Assembly (NCBI GenBank): GCA_963556495.2
Contig: OY747702.1
Span: forward strand, 15,099,403-15,163,402
Origin: Valencia hispanica
Lineage: Eukaryota > Chordata > Actinopteri > Cyprinodontiformes > Valenciidae
Reading direction: 5' to 3'
Length of the DNA stretch: 64,000 nt
Shown: one piece after another, positions 21,665 through 32,667 of the stretch
How positions within the stretch are numbered: position 1 is the stretch's first letter
Layout of the letters: each line of letters starts with the position of its first letter
Notes under the pieces: generated by a model
What the model was told of the DNA's origin: nothing
The model's database searches: none
What the model saw: only the letters and a program-made list of their open reading frames with translations
Made by a program: the position numbers and the translations under genes

Positions 21665-21712
21665 TGTTGGAACTTTCTGCTGAGACCAGGCCTTTCAGCA
21701 GATGTTCCAACA
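21665..21712. repeat. Compact hairpin, 17 paired bases, 11-base loop
   Basis: TGTTGGAAC-TT-TCTGCTGA (21665-21683) pairs with TCAGCAGA-T-GTTCCAACA (21695-21712), leaving only a small internal loop. The loop GACCAGGCCTT is short for a microRNA precursor. A palindromic transposon remnant is the simpler explanation. Confidence 0.6.
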
Positions 21713-23009
21713 CAACTGTATGCTACAGTTACAGAAGACCACAGCATGTGCTGAAGTGATGCAGAAAAAAAAAACCACAACATTTTTAAGCCAGCTGTGA
21801 TACCTTCTCCTCCTCCACAGATAGAGACAGACTTTTAACAGAGCAGATATCGTTTGGAAAAGCCAGTAAGACATGGAAATGATTGGAAGAGTGATATTGT
21901 TTGACAAAGAAGAGAGGAATGACCAATCTAAGGTCTATTGTAGAGTGGATTCGTAGTGGCAAAAAATGAAATTAAAAGTTAATATTGATTAGAGATTAAA
22001 GGATCTTCAAGGGAGGAAACCAGTTTTTGACATGGGTGAAAAGTCTACTGCGCCCCAACTGAGTTTGCGCTCGCTGATCTGCATGTCGAGTCGATGAGAA
22101 TCGGGCGCCCCCTGTGATGTGCACAGTGGAAGTGCTGTAACAGAATATCCTCACGCACCCTGGGTGGTTAATGGAATCAGTGATGCTGGAGTACAGACAT
22201 AAACTAATGGGATATTTCACTGTTTTTCAAGGAATCTGGAATCCTTAATCCTCTCCAATTTAAGTTTTGAAATACCCCGACTGCTGAAACTTAAGTTAGT
22301 AAATCTTATAAAACCTTAACTCTATTTGTAAAAACACAAACTGTACATTTTTTTGGCATTGGAATAAACTTAGAACTAAGACGAGTGAAAATCCCAGTAT
22401 AGGATGCTCAAACCTTGACTGAATTATTCTAAATGTATTGGTTTCTTTAAAGCACAGATTTGATTTGTGAAAACCAATAAAAAATGCCACAACAAAGCAC
22501 CACTTCATTGAGAGTGTGGCATTTTTTCTTTTTGGCACTTTAGTTTGGCTACGAAAATGAGACGTAATCCTGTTTTATCCCAAAGAGCTTATACTAGAAC
22601 AAGGTTAAAGGCTTGCGCGATTAAATGTTCATTTGGTTAGAAGCTAGAAAACAATTCTTCAGAAGGGAGTTTGACACGTATGGATAACTATTCTAATACA
22701 TATTAGTACTGTACTCTGCAAAGTACTGAGCTTGCTGTACTGCTTAGAGCACTGGCACAAACAGCAGTGAGAGGTTCAACATTTTGTCAACATCCTTCCC
22801 TGTGTTTTTTTTCCCCAAAAGGGAATTAGAAAGTAATTAATTGAAAATGAGCGCAAAATATATGCACGTATTGCATATTCTTTCATGAAGGAAATGTTAT
22901 TTGTTTAATCAGGTTGAATTTTAAGGTGCACTTACACAAAATATGCACAAATAAAAAATTTTATCTCATGGTTTTTGGGAAGTCTGATCATTAGAAACTT
23001 CTGTCTGAG
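21713..23009. other. No gene recognised
   Basis: Short ORFs only. No recognised repeat or regulatory signature. Confidence 0.4.
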
Positions 23010-23098
23010 CCTTGTATCCCCTGAACTGAATGTAGTGTAAAGCGCTTTGCGGTCCTCTGACTGAAAAAGCGCTATACAAATGCAGACCATTTACCATT
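23010..23098 (+). repeat. 3' end of a SINE-like dispersed repeat
   Basis: TGTAAAGCGCTTTGCGGTCC and 'AAAGCGCTATACAAATGCAG' form the characteristic end of a teleost dispersed repeat. The end of the copy at 24543-24860 is related. The tRNA-like head is missing here. Confidence 0.6.
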
Positions 23099-23686
23099 TT
23101 ACTATTTAATTCCTTAATTCCATGGTGCTAAAATGTATGTTATGGTCTAAACTCAATTTTATACCGTACTTATGTATTTGTAGTCAAATTTGAGTTTTTT
23201 GTTTTTTTATTGAAGACATTTGATGAAAAGCGGTCACAATAAATCAGAATTTTTTATTTTTTTTTATTATCATTATAAATGCCCTGGGGTTAGCCAAGGG
23301 GATAAACGGCATCAGCACCTCCTTTTTTTCTCTATTTCTGATGAGTCCATTCAAACAATAAACGTTAATTTTATTGAACTCGTTTCGAAAAATGACTTTC
23401 TCCTTTTCTTCCCTGTTGCTCTATCTTTTTGAAGAAGAATAAATTGACTTTTAATCTTCTCTTTAAAAAACAAATCATTGACAAGATTAACTAACTTGTA
23501 ACCCCTGCACTGTGAAACAAATTGTAAATCTATTTTCTTTCAAGGTGAAGGACTGTAATGTTAACGTAATGATGCGTTGTAATGTTCATCAATCTGAAAA
23601 CAATCACTGAAGAAGCCTAGTGAGATGATTAATAAGTAGCTTTCAAAACATCACAGCCAACAAAACTGATAGCTTTTTACTAATGT
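23099..23686. other. No gene recognised
   Basis: AT-rich sequence without identifiable features. Confidence 0.4.
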
Positions 23687-24260
23687 ACAGTGTCAACCAT
23701 ATTTAATGGCACCCCTGGTAAAGATGTGTTAAAAATAGATTACTTTTTTTATTGCAGTCGCTTATTAAAACAAAATGAAGAAATCCATTTTTTTTTCTGT
23801 GAATACATTTATTCAGTGGAGAAAGATTCAGACATAAATGTGTTTTTTTTTTTTTTTTTGCCAAAATTGCTGATGGTTTAAGAATCGACTACCCTGCTGT
23901 CATTATTTTATACAACCCCTGTTTGTCATTAGGACAGCAGGTATTCTTTTATGATATTTCTGATGTTTGGAGCATTCAGAGGGTTGGGTCATTGAGCATT
24001 TGTTTTTGCACAATCTCTATGCATCAGTCTGAGTCCTGGGGCTTTTGCTTTGCTCACCCCTCAGGTTTTCTTTAAGGTTTGGTGCTGGTGACTGAGACGG
24101 CCATGGAAGACAGTTGATTTTGACTCTGAAACATTTCTGTTTCGATTTGGTCATAATTTCTGGGTCTTGATCCTGTTTAAAGGATGTATCTCCTGGTAGT
24201 TTTAAGAACTGATAATGCCATTCACTCTAACAAGGTTCACAGTTTGGAGGAGAAACAAGC
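23687..24260 (-). mobile_element. Tc1-like transposon relic with transposase fragment
   Basis: The left end TACAGTGTCAACCATATTTA followed by 'ATGGCACCCCTGGTAAAGAT' is a teleost Tc1-type terminal repeat. Read on the minus strand, 24062-24125 encodes NCLPWPSQSPAPNLKENL, matching the transposase block WPSQSPDLNPIENL that holds the last catalytic glutamate. The frame is broken elsewhere. The upstream transposase, including the DNA-binding region, is missing or unrecognisable beyond about 24260. Confidence 0.7.
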
Positions 24261-24542
24261 CAACAACGTCATGCATTCTCCAAGCTCTGTGATGGATTGG
24301 TCCAACTACTGGCTTCCAACAAGTTCAACACCCTGAACTGGAAGAAAGTGGCAGAGAAGAGATAGCTAGATGATTGAAACTGTTTTTGGTCAATCATTTG
24401 ATTTGAGCATATATTAGTGCACTAACCCATTATTTTCCTTGATTCCTTTCAACTTCACTTTTAGGAACTAAACAAAGTACATTGGATCCAGTGCAGTGAA
24501 ATGGTTCCATAACATCCCCCTTATAATGTGATTTAATAGCAG
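24261..24542. other. No gene recognised
   Basis: No feature identified in this short interval between repeats. Confidence 0.4.
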
Positions 24543-24860
24543 GGTGGCAGTGGCTCAGGTGGTAGTTTTGTCTTTTGACCTGTGGGTTGCCAGTTTGAAC
24601 CCCCACCTTCTCCATCTCAGTCACTTTCCAATTGTGTCCTTGGAGAAGACACTTCACCCACCTTGCTTGCTGGTGGTGGTCAGAGGGCCTGGTGGTGCCA
24701 ATTGAATGGCAGCCTCGTTTCTGTCAGTGTGCCCCAGGCCAGATGTGGCTACAATATAGCTTACCACCATCAGCGTGTGAACGGCTGAATGACTGATTGT
24801 AAAGTGAAGCACTTTAGAGTCCTCGGACTTGATACAAGTACAGGCCAATGTGTCCCTTGT
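24543..24860 (+). repeat. SINE-like dispersed repeat with decayed tRNA head
   Basis: GGTGGCAGTGGCTCAGGTGG resembles a pol III A-box region and GGTTGCCAGTTTGAACCC a decayed B-box. A body with 'TTGTGTCCTTGGAGAAGACA' follows, and the end contains 'AAGCACTTTAGAGTCCTC'. This is a common teleost repeat architecture. No target duplication was identified. Confidence 0.65.
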
Positions 24861-25407
24861 TGTCCTGTAGCACTTCTGAGAGGAAGAACTTCCTAGATTC
24901 TGCATTCAAAAATAGTTATGAATGGTTGAATTCTCCTGTCCGAATCTGTTTATCTACCATAGCCGTCATATGGTCAATCTAATATTTAGCGTGTAAACTG
25001 TGGTATAAAGATATCAAAGACAACATTGAGAAATCTGCAAATCATTCTTTGATTTCTTGTGGCATATTATTAAAGCACCATAATCTTCACAATACAGCAC
25101 AGCATCTTAAGAGGTTGGCATTGCCATATTGTAATTTTTAATGCACCCCATTGAATATGGACGACTTCAAGCAAAGCCAAAAGTTATCTGAAGAGCCAAG
25201 AGATATTACAGATTTTGATCCTGTAGATAAAAGCTGCCATCCAAGTTCTTTCACATTCTTTTGACTTATGCTGCAAATATAATTTAAAAAATTAGAGATT
25301 CATAGGAGTAAATGTCTCAGGTTATTATGAGAGAAAATGTATCAAAAAGTGTTTAGACTGATGGTGCAGATGATAGAAAAAGGGCGAGGAAGAGCATCTA
25401 GAACCAT
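24861..25407. other. No gene recognised
   Basis: Nothing identifiable. Confidence 0.4.
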
Positions 25408-25640
25408 TCAAATTTCAGCCGCTTGTATCCGTGATCTCGTTCTTTCGGTCACCACCCAGAATTCGAGACCATAGATGAGGCCAGGAACGTAGATTGACCG
25501 GTAAATCAAAAGCCTCACCTTTCGGCTCAGGTCTTTCTTCACCACGACAGACCGGTTCAGCGCCCGCATCACTGCAGACGCCTTACCAATCTGCCTATTG
25601 ATCTCCCGCTCAATTTGTCCCTCATTCTTGAACAAGTAGT
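25408..25640 (-). pseudogene. Rex3/RTE-like LINE fragment (RT C-terminal region)
   Basis: The 75-codon frame contains IEREINRQIGKASAVMRAL and LSRKVRLLIYRSIYVPGLIYG and TERTRSRIQAAE, matching residue for residue most of the corresponding block in the Rex3-like copy at 35220-36663. Only this internal segment survives. It could have been captured by a later rearrangement, because neither a 5' end nor a 3' tail is present. Confidence 0.8.
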
Positions 25641-25762
25641 TTTCAACAATAAAAATAAATCAACTAACCTTTCAAATCAGTAATAAGATAATCAGTAATC
25701 AAGTTGTTTGCTAAATATTGAATGTAGATCCCCATTCATAAGGCATTATATTACTATATACA

Positions 25763-25765
<3 letters not shown>
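25641..25765. other. Short unassigned interval
   Basis: AT-rich sequence leading into a microsatellite; nothing identified. Confidence 0.3.

Positions 25766-25827
<62 letters not shown>
25766..25827. repeat. (TG)n/(TA)n compound microsatellite
   Basis: A short TG run passes into about 28 TA units. Likely highly variable in length. Confidence 0.9.
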
Positions 25828-25829
<2 letters not shown>

Positions 25830-26635
25830 CCTCCGTGGATAGCGATGGCAGAATAGCTTCATGAAACATGTGGTTGAAAAAGATGCAGAGCATAATGCCT
25901 ATCAGAGTAGCCTAACTACATGCCAAGCTGTCGATACCTGAAAACCCAGCTGATGAATTTCAGTAAAAACCGAGAAAATTCCAAAGCCACATCATTGTGC
26001 ATTTTCTTCCCCTGCTGGATATAGCAGAACTGTTAGGGCCGACACGTTCCGAGTTGCGTGTGTGTCTGCAGGGCCTCAGCAGTGTAAGCCTGGTTTCGAG
26101 CTTGTCAGTGTCTCTATAGCCTCTAATCCATGTGTCGAGTGAAGGGTGACCATCTCTTTCTTGCGTTTTCTCTGTCCAACTCAGTCTCTCTGCCTCTACC
26201 TAAGCCTCTTTTCACCCCAATTTAACACCAATCATCCTTCTCACAATGCTGCCCATGGTCGCAACATCACCTCCACAAGCCAGCCACACACCACAACCTG
26301 TCACTCCCATAGCATCGCTCTCCTCCACACTAATCTGGAATGTTTCTTCTCTCAATAATAGCTACCTCTCCATCACTATCTATTTGTGTCTCCCTCTGTC
26401 AGTCATTTTGGTGTTTGCTTTGTGTTTATATGCTGAAAATTTTAATGGAGATACTAAAGGAGGAGTTAAGAGGAATGTGATTGAGTGACTAAGGTAAAAT
26501 CAACTGAATTTCAAAGGCTTTAGGAGCATCTGGCAGGTTTTCTGCACAAACATGGATTGCTGGATGGTTTAAATTCTTTTATGGATTGGATTTGAAGTAT
26601 TAAACCAAGAATCATACATAATTTATCTCTTTATA
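25828..26635. other. No gene recognised; pyrimidine-rich tract
   Basis: A CT-rich section lies at about 26150-26400. ORFs there are low-complexity. No gene or named repeat seen. Confidence 0.4.
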
Positions 26636-26750
26636 GGCAAGACAAATTTATATGTATGGCACACCTTCAGCAACAAAGCAATTCAAAGTGCTTTGGATGA
26701 TACATTAAAACATACTAACGTTATGACAGATCAGCTATTATATATATATG

Positions 26751-26813
<63 letters not shown>

Positions 26814-27620
26814 GCAGTGTAAGCCTAGACTGACTAAGTTCTACTTCTAGGGATGCTAAGTAGACTAGAATTAAAAGACCTGAATGGTCTGAAGGGTTTA
26901 TATAATGACAACAGATCTTCCACATACTCTGATGCTAAAAAGTTTTGAAGTCTATTCTCTGAGCTACAGGGAGCCAGTGTAATGACTTTAGAACTGGGGT
27001 GATGTGCTCTACTTTCCTGGTTCTAGTGAGGAGGCGAGCACCAGAGTTCTGAATCAACTGCAGCTGTCTGATTGACTTTTTAGGCAGACCTGTGAGGACA
27101 CTATTGGAGTAATCAATCCGACTAAAGATAAATGCATGGATGAGTTTTTCAAGGTCCTGTTGCAACATCACTCCTTTAATTCTACAAATGTTCCTCAAAT
27201 GATAGAAGGCTGACCTTGTTATTGCCTTTATGTGACCCTGGAGGTTCAGGTCTGAGTCCATTACTACACCTAAATTTCAGGCCTGATCATTAAGTTCTAG
27301 CTGTATTAACTGAAGCTGTGTGCTGACTATCGATCGTTACTCTTTAGGTCCAAAAATAATTACTTCAGTTTTGTGTCTATTCAGATGGAGAAAATTAAGG
27401 CACATCCATCCATTGATTTGCTCAATGCATTTACTTAGGGTTTGGATGACTTCAAAGTAATCTGGTGACATTGTAATGTAAAGATGAGTATCATATGCAT
27501 AGTTATGGTAACTAATCGTATTGGATCTTAAATAGGAGGGGCCCTAGGATGGAGCCCTGGTGCACCCCACGTATTTGTCTGTTCTGATGAAAAATTGTCT
27601 ATTGACACAAAAACGTTTGT
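26636..27620 (-). mobile_element. LINE 3' portion, with RT remnant and inserted TA microsatellite
   Basis: On the minus strand the ORF remnant at 27261-26935 encodes LQGHIKAITRSAFYHLRNI and LEKLIHAFIFSRIDYSNSVL, then SGARLLTRTRKVEHITPVL and SLHWLPVAQRIDFK, the C-terminal region of a common teleost non-LTR retrotransposon. Sequence at 27300-27600 is upstream RT sequence, too broken to translate cleanly. The 3' end (26640-26700) carries GGCACACCTTCAGCAACAAA, a widespread LINE tail in fish. The fragment at 14262/18059 belongs to the same family. The TA array at 26739-26813 sits between the coding end and the tail. Confidence 0.75.
26739..26813. repeat. (TA)n microsatellite inside the LINE
   Basis: About 35 TA units with a few substitutions (TATG, TACA). 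It interrupts the LINE 3' region. Confidence 0.9.
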
Positions 27621-27623
27621 ATT

Positions 27624-27705
27624 TACAGTACAGACCAAAAGTTTGGACAAACTTTCTTATTCAATTGAATGTGAAAGTGTGTCCAAACTTTTGGTCTGTA
27701 CTGTA
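27624..27705. mobile_element. 82-bp palindromic Tc1-type mini-element
   Basis: The first 26 bases (TACAGTACAGACCAAAAGTT then TGGACA) and the last 26 are perfect inverted copies around a 30-bp centre. The arm matches a well-known teleost Tc1-type terminal repeat. The element is two terminal repeats and almost nothing else. It sits in or at the edge of the LINE. The outer TA fits Tc1 target choice. GTTTGTA occurs at both 27615-27621 and 27706-27712, which may be coincidence. Confidence 0.85.
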
Positions 27706-28649
27706 GTTTGTAACTGATGAACAGAGACCTAAAGTAAGTTGTAAAACAGGCACAACTAAAATTTCGGATTGACCCCAATTTTCATTAATTTCTCAATATC
27801 TAGCAAAACTACTAAATACTACAAGGTAGTTCTTTATTTTTCTTTATGCATGAATATTAAAATCTGATTTAAACAGGGTGTAAGAGCCAGGAAAAGGAGA
27901 TTAATATTTCATATGAATTGTGAGAGACTATTTGAGGGCATATCATGAGGTTTGGCACATGGGCAGCGGAGCAGTAGTTTTGTGACGCCACCATCACACA
28001 ACCACCAACCGATAAGATAATTCAAGATGAGCCATAAGTAAAGATATAAGTATGGAGATTTTAGGAAAAAAGATGTTAGGACAAAATGAGTATGGATGAG
28101 CTTTATAGGACGATGCATATATTAAGTGGACACATCTAAGACAAACTCTAAGCAGGTTACGGAGTGTAAACAATGTGTAAAGAGCTATGTGTTATATTCC
28201 TAACTTACCCCCATGTGTACAGAGACGAAGAAACAATGCTTGCTGCCTCCCACTTAGTGTGGCCTCAGCAGATCCCAGCGCTCAGACCCAGGCACTCAGG
28301 GGATTGCAGGGTCTAGCTGGAAGAGCTGGGAGCAACCATCTCTGTTTAGTTCAAGTTTCCGAGAGACACAGCTTTTCTTTACAATTGAAACTTGTTTGCA
28401 ATCAATACCATGCACTCCCATTGTATACAGCTGGACTTTAATTATTGCAGTAGGAGGAGTGATTGTCCAAGTTTTACCAGATTATTGTATCTGTTTCATT
28501 TTGTACAATCAGGAGAAACTAGAAAGTTCCTGAAATTTCAGGGGGGGAAGAAAACATTCCAGGACACAAAGTTGAAATGTACCTTCATATAGTCACCTTC
28601 TCTGTCTCACCAAGGTTCTGAAATATTATTTTACATTATAATGTATTAT
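27706..28649. other. No gene recognised; possible further LINE sequence at left
   Basis: The first hundred bases may continue the LINE. Beyond that I see only short ORFs and no named feature. Confidence 0.35.
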
Positions 28650-28880
28650 ACTCATGATTATGCATTTGGCAGAGGCTTTTATCCAAAGCAACTTACAAAT
28701 GAGGACCTAACAATGCAATTTATATCAAAGCAACAATAAAACACAGCCATAGGATTTCTTTTCACATTTACATTGTAACTGTGTATGTAACCCTAGTTAT
28801 ATTCTCACCTATCTATTGATTAACATTTTGGGGCAGTGCCTTGCCCAAGGACACTGTAGCATGCTGCGGAGAGAATGTTT
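28650..28880 (+). repeat. Dispersed teleost repeat
   Basis: TGCATTTGGCAGAGGCTTTT and 'ATCCAAAGCAACTTACAAAT' at the left and 'CAGTGCCTTGCCCAAGGACA' at the right are signature blocks of a very common fish dispersed repeat. The ends are not sharp and the pol III-like part is not visible. Confidence 0.6.
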
Positions 28881-29249
28881 TCCCTGTGCTTGAATATGGA
28901 AACAACCAACATATCACCGAGTTACTGAAAAGATGATCCCAGTTGTTATGTCAACGATTATGGACTGGTGTTACCACCCCCCAATCCCCCCCCCCCCCAA
29001 AAAAAAATAAAACAACCCACAAAACTATCATTTACTATCATTTTGCCAAAACAATCTTTCTGAAACCCGTGAGACACCATGGAAAAAACTGAGAGCCTTA
29101 TCAGCTAATCGTGTACAAATAATTTGTTCTAAACGGTCGTTTTCCTTATTTTACACAAATCAATGCAAAGCAGATTGCTACATAGGCTTCCATATCTGAA
29201 AGCTAACACAAAACAGACTTAATACTTGCTATTTTGGATGATGTATTGA
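28881..29249. other. No gene recognised; poly-C tract
   Basis: A C-rich run (about 28977-28998) is followed by an A run. Otherwise nothing identified. Confidence 0.4.
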
Positions 29250-29760
29250 TCTGTTCAATTACATGACAGAGAAATGTCCTCAGGTCAACAGCAATCCTCC
29301 TGAGACGTCTGATTGACCATTTCACCCAGCCACCAGGGGACCGGAAGGAAGCAAGAGATGCTTGGACGATAATTGGCTTCTCCCTGGCTTGGAAATCCAG
29401 AAACCAAGAGAACAAAGGAGACAGATTAACACAGTTTACACTGGAAATTAATACCACTGTACCTTCAAATGCTGTGGGAATAGATTTACTGAGAAAACGC
29501 TGTGCTGATGGTCACATACTGGGCAGATGTTGGCTTCATTGGCCTGCTAGACAAATAATGAGTGCTCATGTGGCATCCAGTTGTGTGTATGTGGCCCCTA
29601 ATTGGCTACTGTAACTGACTTTCCTGCAGTGACTAGAGCTGACTGCAGGGACACATTTGTGTCTGCAGATGTGCGCACACAATCACTGATGGGTCTGCAA
29701 TTAATGATGGGAATAATGTCAGCACAGGGCCAGAGTCAGTGGGAGAGAATGTGAAGACAA
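29250..29760. promoter_or_regulatory. Candidate conserved non-coding block
   Basis: Repeat-free, balanced composition. Contains homeodomain-like motifs (CGATAATTGGC, CCTAATTGGCT, GCAATTAATGATGGG) and paired CAGCTG-like boxes nearby. ORFs are not convincing. Inference from composition only. Confidence 0.25.
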
Positions 29761-31185
29761 ACCAACAAGAGAGTAACATGCTTTACTCAAGTTTAGTTAT
29801 ACAATAAGGATACATGCATTTCAGTCCTTAATAATGCATTTTACACTCTAACATTACAGCTTTAATTCAGGGTGATAATGAGGCTTGGTGTCAAGCTGCT
29901 GAAGGACATTGGAAAAAATCCATAAAGAACAGACATTAGTTTTGCAAACTGTAAGGTCAGATGTGCTGGTAATTACAACAGAACACTTCTTTGACTGGTC
30001 CAGTCCATTAGCTACCCAAACTAAAGGAAGCATTTGGATTGCCTTTTTCGCAAGCAGTAAGACCCCAAAGTCTTGACCGTGGAGGCGATGTGAAACTATT
30101 TTCTCTAACTGTACATTTTCTTCAATGATCTTGTCTTCCATTGTACACTTTCATATTTCTAGAGATTGTATGTTCATTGTTGTTCTTTGAGTTTCACTGA
30201 TTGAATTCTGACTTTAAGTGCTCCACATAGATCTTTTCATTTGGGTTACCAGATCTGCTTCTGATTGGCTGAGCAGTTTTATACCCTGTATGTATGTTTA
30301 TATAGATATGTTTGTTAGATATTTATCTATGAGTGTGCTGATACTTGCATCTGGCTGAAAAGTGTTGAACCCGCTCACTTTAGAAAGAGAAGAAAGATGA
30401 ACAGTGTGTGCTGGTTATAAAACATTTTTTGTCGTGCTCCTGAACCGTGCAGCCATCTTTTTGCTTGGAATTGTGCACACTGACCGTTCTCTTTGACCCA
30501 CACATTTTATTTCTGTTCAGTTCAGTTCATCTAAATTATATAGTGTCAATTCTCAACAAATACCATCTTGAGGCACATGTAAAAAATGAAATTTAAAACT
30601 CAATTGTATTTGTGCTAATTGAATCCTAGTTATTTAAAAAGTGCATTTCCGTTTGTCTTTTTTGGGGGGGTGGGGGTGCTTCACAATTTTTTGTCCAAGG
30701 AAACCCAGCTGACCTCTTATGTGGTCACTAAAAAGTAACTCTCTGAACATGGTCCATGACTATGTATGAAAAAGATGTGATTTTGGTTCTGTTCCTTTTT
30801 GGTTTGCTGTTCCACGAGTTGCCTAGAAGTGTTGGCAGACTGTGAGGGAGGAGTTATTCTATTAATTGCAGAAAAAAAAAAACATTCTTGCAGAAAAATC
30901 AGTTATCTTATAGCTGGAATGACCTTGTAAGAGTGACCATAGATTATTGTCAGCATAAATATGCAAAATTAAAAAAGAAAACTACAGGAAAGTCATCTTC
31001 TGGTTAATGAATCCTCCGGAAGCTGTTATATTGACACACATCACTAGGTTTATTCATAAATTTAAGACATCCTGTTATGTTTGTATCAGATATGATTAGG
31101 ATGTGCTAACTGCCGTCCATCGATGTGTCAATTGTGCTGCTTGGGAGAATGAAAGGAATGCAAAAGACCTTGCTTCCCACTTGCA
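29761..31185. other. No gene recognised
   Basis: AT-rich, with a G-rich run near 30664-30678. A 95-codon minus-strand ORF (29854-30141) shows no domain I know. Confidence 0.4.
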
Positions 31186-31189
31186 AAAA

Positions 31190-31440
31190 AAAGAAACTTT
31201 TAGTCAAAGGAAAATCTCTGACAAAAAGAGAAAAAAATAATCAAAATCTCCTCAGAACCACCTTTTGCTGCAGTTATATCTGCTAGTCCTTAAACTTCCT
31301 CAATCTCCACTAGCTTTAGACTGACAATCTGGAGATTGACATATGTGACCCTGTTGGAGAGAAGCATCCCCCAAGCATGATGCTGCTACTACCGTGTGTC
31401 ACCATGGATGTGATAGCTATCGGCTTTAAAACTACAAACC
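31190..31440 (-). pseudogene. Tc1-like transposase and flank relic
   Basis: The minus strand encodes MVTHGSSSIMLGGCFSPTG (about 31409-31353), a decayed form of the Tc1 transposase block VKHGGGSIMLWGCF. The flank 'CTCAGAACCACCTTTTGCTG' (31252 on) matches a block found in fish Tc1-derived elements. No terminal repeats were identified. Confidence 0.65.
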
Positions 31441-31678
31441 CGTTATTTGAAGTACTGTTGTTTAACAAAAAATTAAAAACCAATATGTTTACTGAAAAAC
31501 AATGGTTAAGACTAATTTTAAAACAAAATTTTGTTTGTTGAGACGATATTAGTTGTTCTCTGGCTTCCACCTTCCTGACACTTTGGTGTGAAGTATTGTG
31601 ACACACATCGCTGGAATTTGTGGACTCCCAGTTTTCTTTTGATGCTACTTGTGCTTGGGGCATGCAATGGATTTGACC

Positions 31679-31905
31679 AGGGGTCTCCAGCTCCGGTCCT
31701 CAAGGTTCGACGTCCCATCAGTTTTAGATGCCTCCACTCCAACACAGCTGATTCAAATGTTCCAATTACCTCCACAGTATAGCAAAGTTCTGCAGAGGTC
31801 TGCTAATGAACAATCCTTCCATTCAGGTGTGTTGAACCAGAGAAAAACCTAAAACATGCAGGATACCAGCACTTGACGACTGACTTTGGACACCACTGGA
31901 TTAGC
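31679..31905. mobile_element. Short non-autonomous hAT-like element
   Basis: The left end CAGGGGTCTCCAGCTCCGGT and the right end GGACACCACTG are inverted at CAG(G/T)GGT(C/G)TCCA. The body 'CCAACACAGCTGATTCAAAT' and 'CAGGTGTGTTGAACCAGAGA' is a familiar teleost repeat. The expected 8-bp duplication is decayed: GATTTGAC on the left against GATTAGCT on the right. Confidence 0.65.
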
Positions 31906-32621
31906 TAGTCTTGTAGACCAGGTTCTTCTGCTGAATTTGATGTGGAACATCTCTATATTGTTTACTTATTAGTGCATCGCTTCACCCCAATTGGTGGACC
32001 AATTTGGATTAAAAGGTTAAAGATTTGTAGTATAGCATTCACATGAGCCAGCATGGCGTTTTTTTGTTTTTTTTTATGAGATAGTCCAAACATTCAACCT
32101 GCTCCAAAGCAAGTCTGTTTCATCAAGGTTAATGGAAAAGAATATTTATGCACCAACAGTGATATATTCCCTGCTCGTAATGTCACAATAGAGCCATATT
32201 TTTTTAACTTCACCATTAAGTTGACTTGCTAATCAACCACTACTTCCTCATCTAATAGTCTTTGATGCTTTATTTGCCAGACTCAATTTGACAGCAAGGA
32301 TTGAGGCCTTATGTCATGCAGTGGGCTGTTCAGCATTTGTCTTATTTCCATCAGGCACTATTTACAGGTTCTTGTTTAGTCTCATATCTTCTTAGATATA
32401 CTTCAAAGTTAATTGTTTTTTTGTTTTTTTTAATGATTAAAGCTGGAGTTGGTTTTTTTTTGTTCTATATAAATAAACTATGTAAACCACAAACCCATGA
32501 CATTTCTTTTTAACCCGACTGTATATTTGGTGTGTTCTCGCGACATTAACAGGACAGACAAATGTAATCCTTTTTTACCTCTAGGATAAACATCAGTAGC
32601 GCAACAATGCAGCATCATTTG
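31906..32621. other. No gene recognised
   Basis: Contains T-rich patches. No gene or named repeat. Confidence 0.4.
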
Positions 32622-32667
32622 TGTGACACTTTCTGTCCAGTAATCGGCGGGGTATTGGGCATGCAAT
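32622..32667. repeat. 46-bp repeat, copy 1 (see 46791-46836)
   Basis: TGTGACACTTTCTGTCCAGT and 'AATCGGCGGGGTATTGGGCA' to TGCAAT recur with three mismatches at 46791-46836 on the same strand. The flanks do not match. Probably a fragment of an unnamed dispersed repeat. Confidence 0.75.

Noticed and set aside
21665..21712. MicroRNA gene call
   Set aside because: The stem is shorter than a usual precursor and the loop is small; no mature family is recognisable.
25711..25893. Isoleucine/tyrosine-repeat ORF
   Set aside because: Translation of the TA microsatellite.
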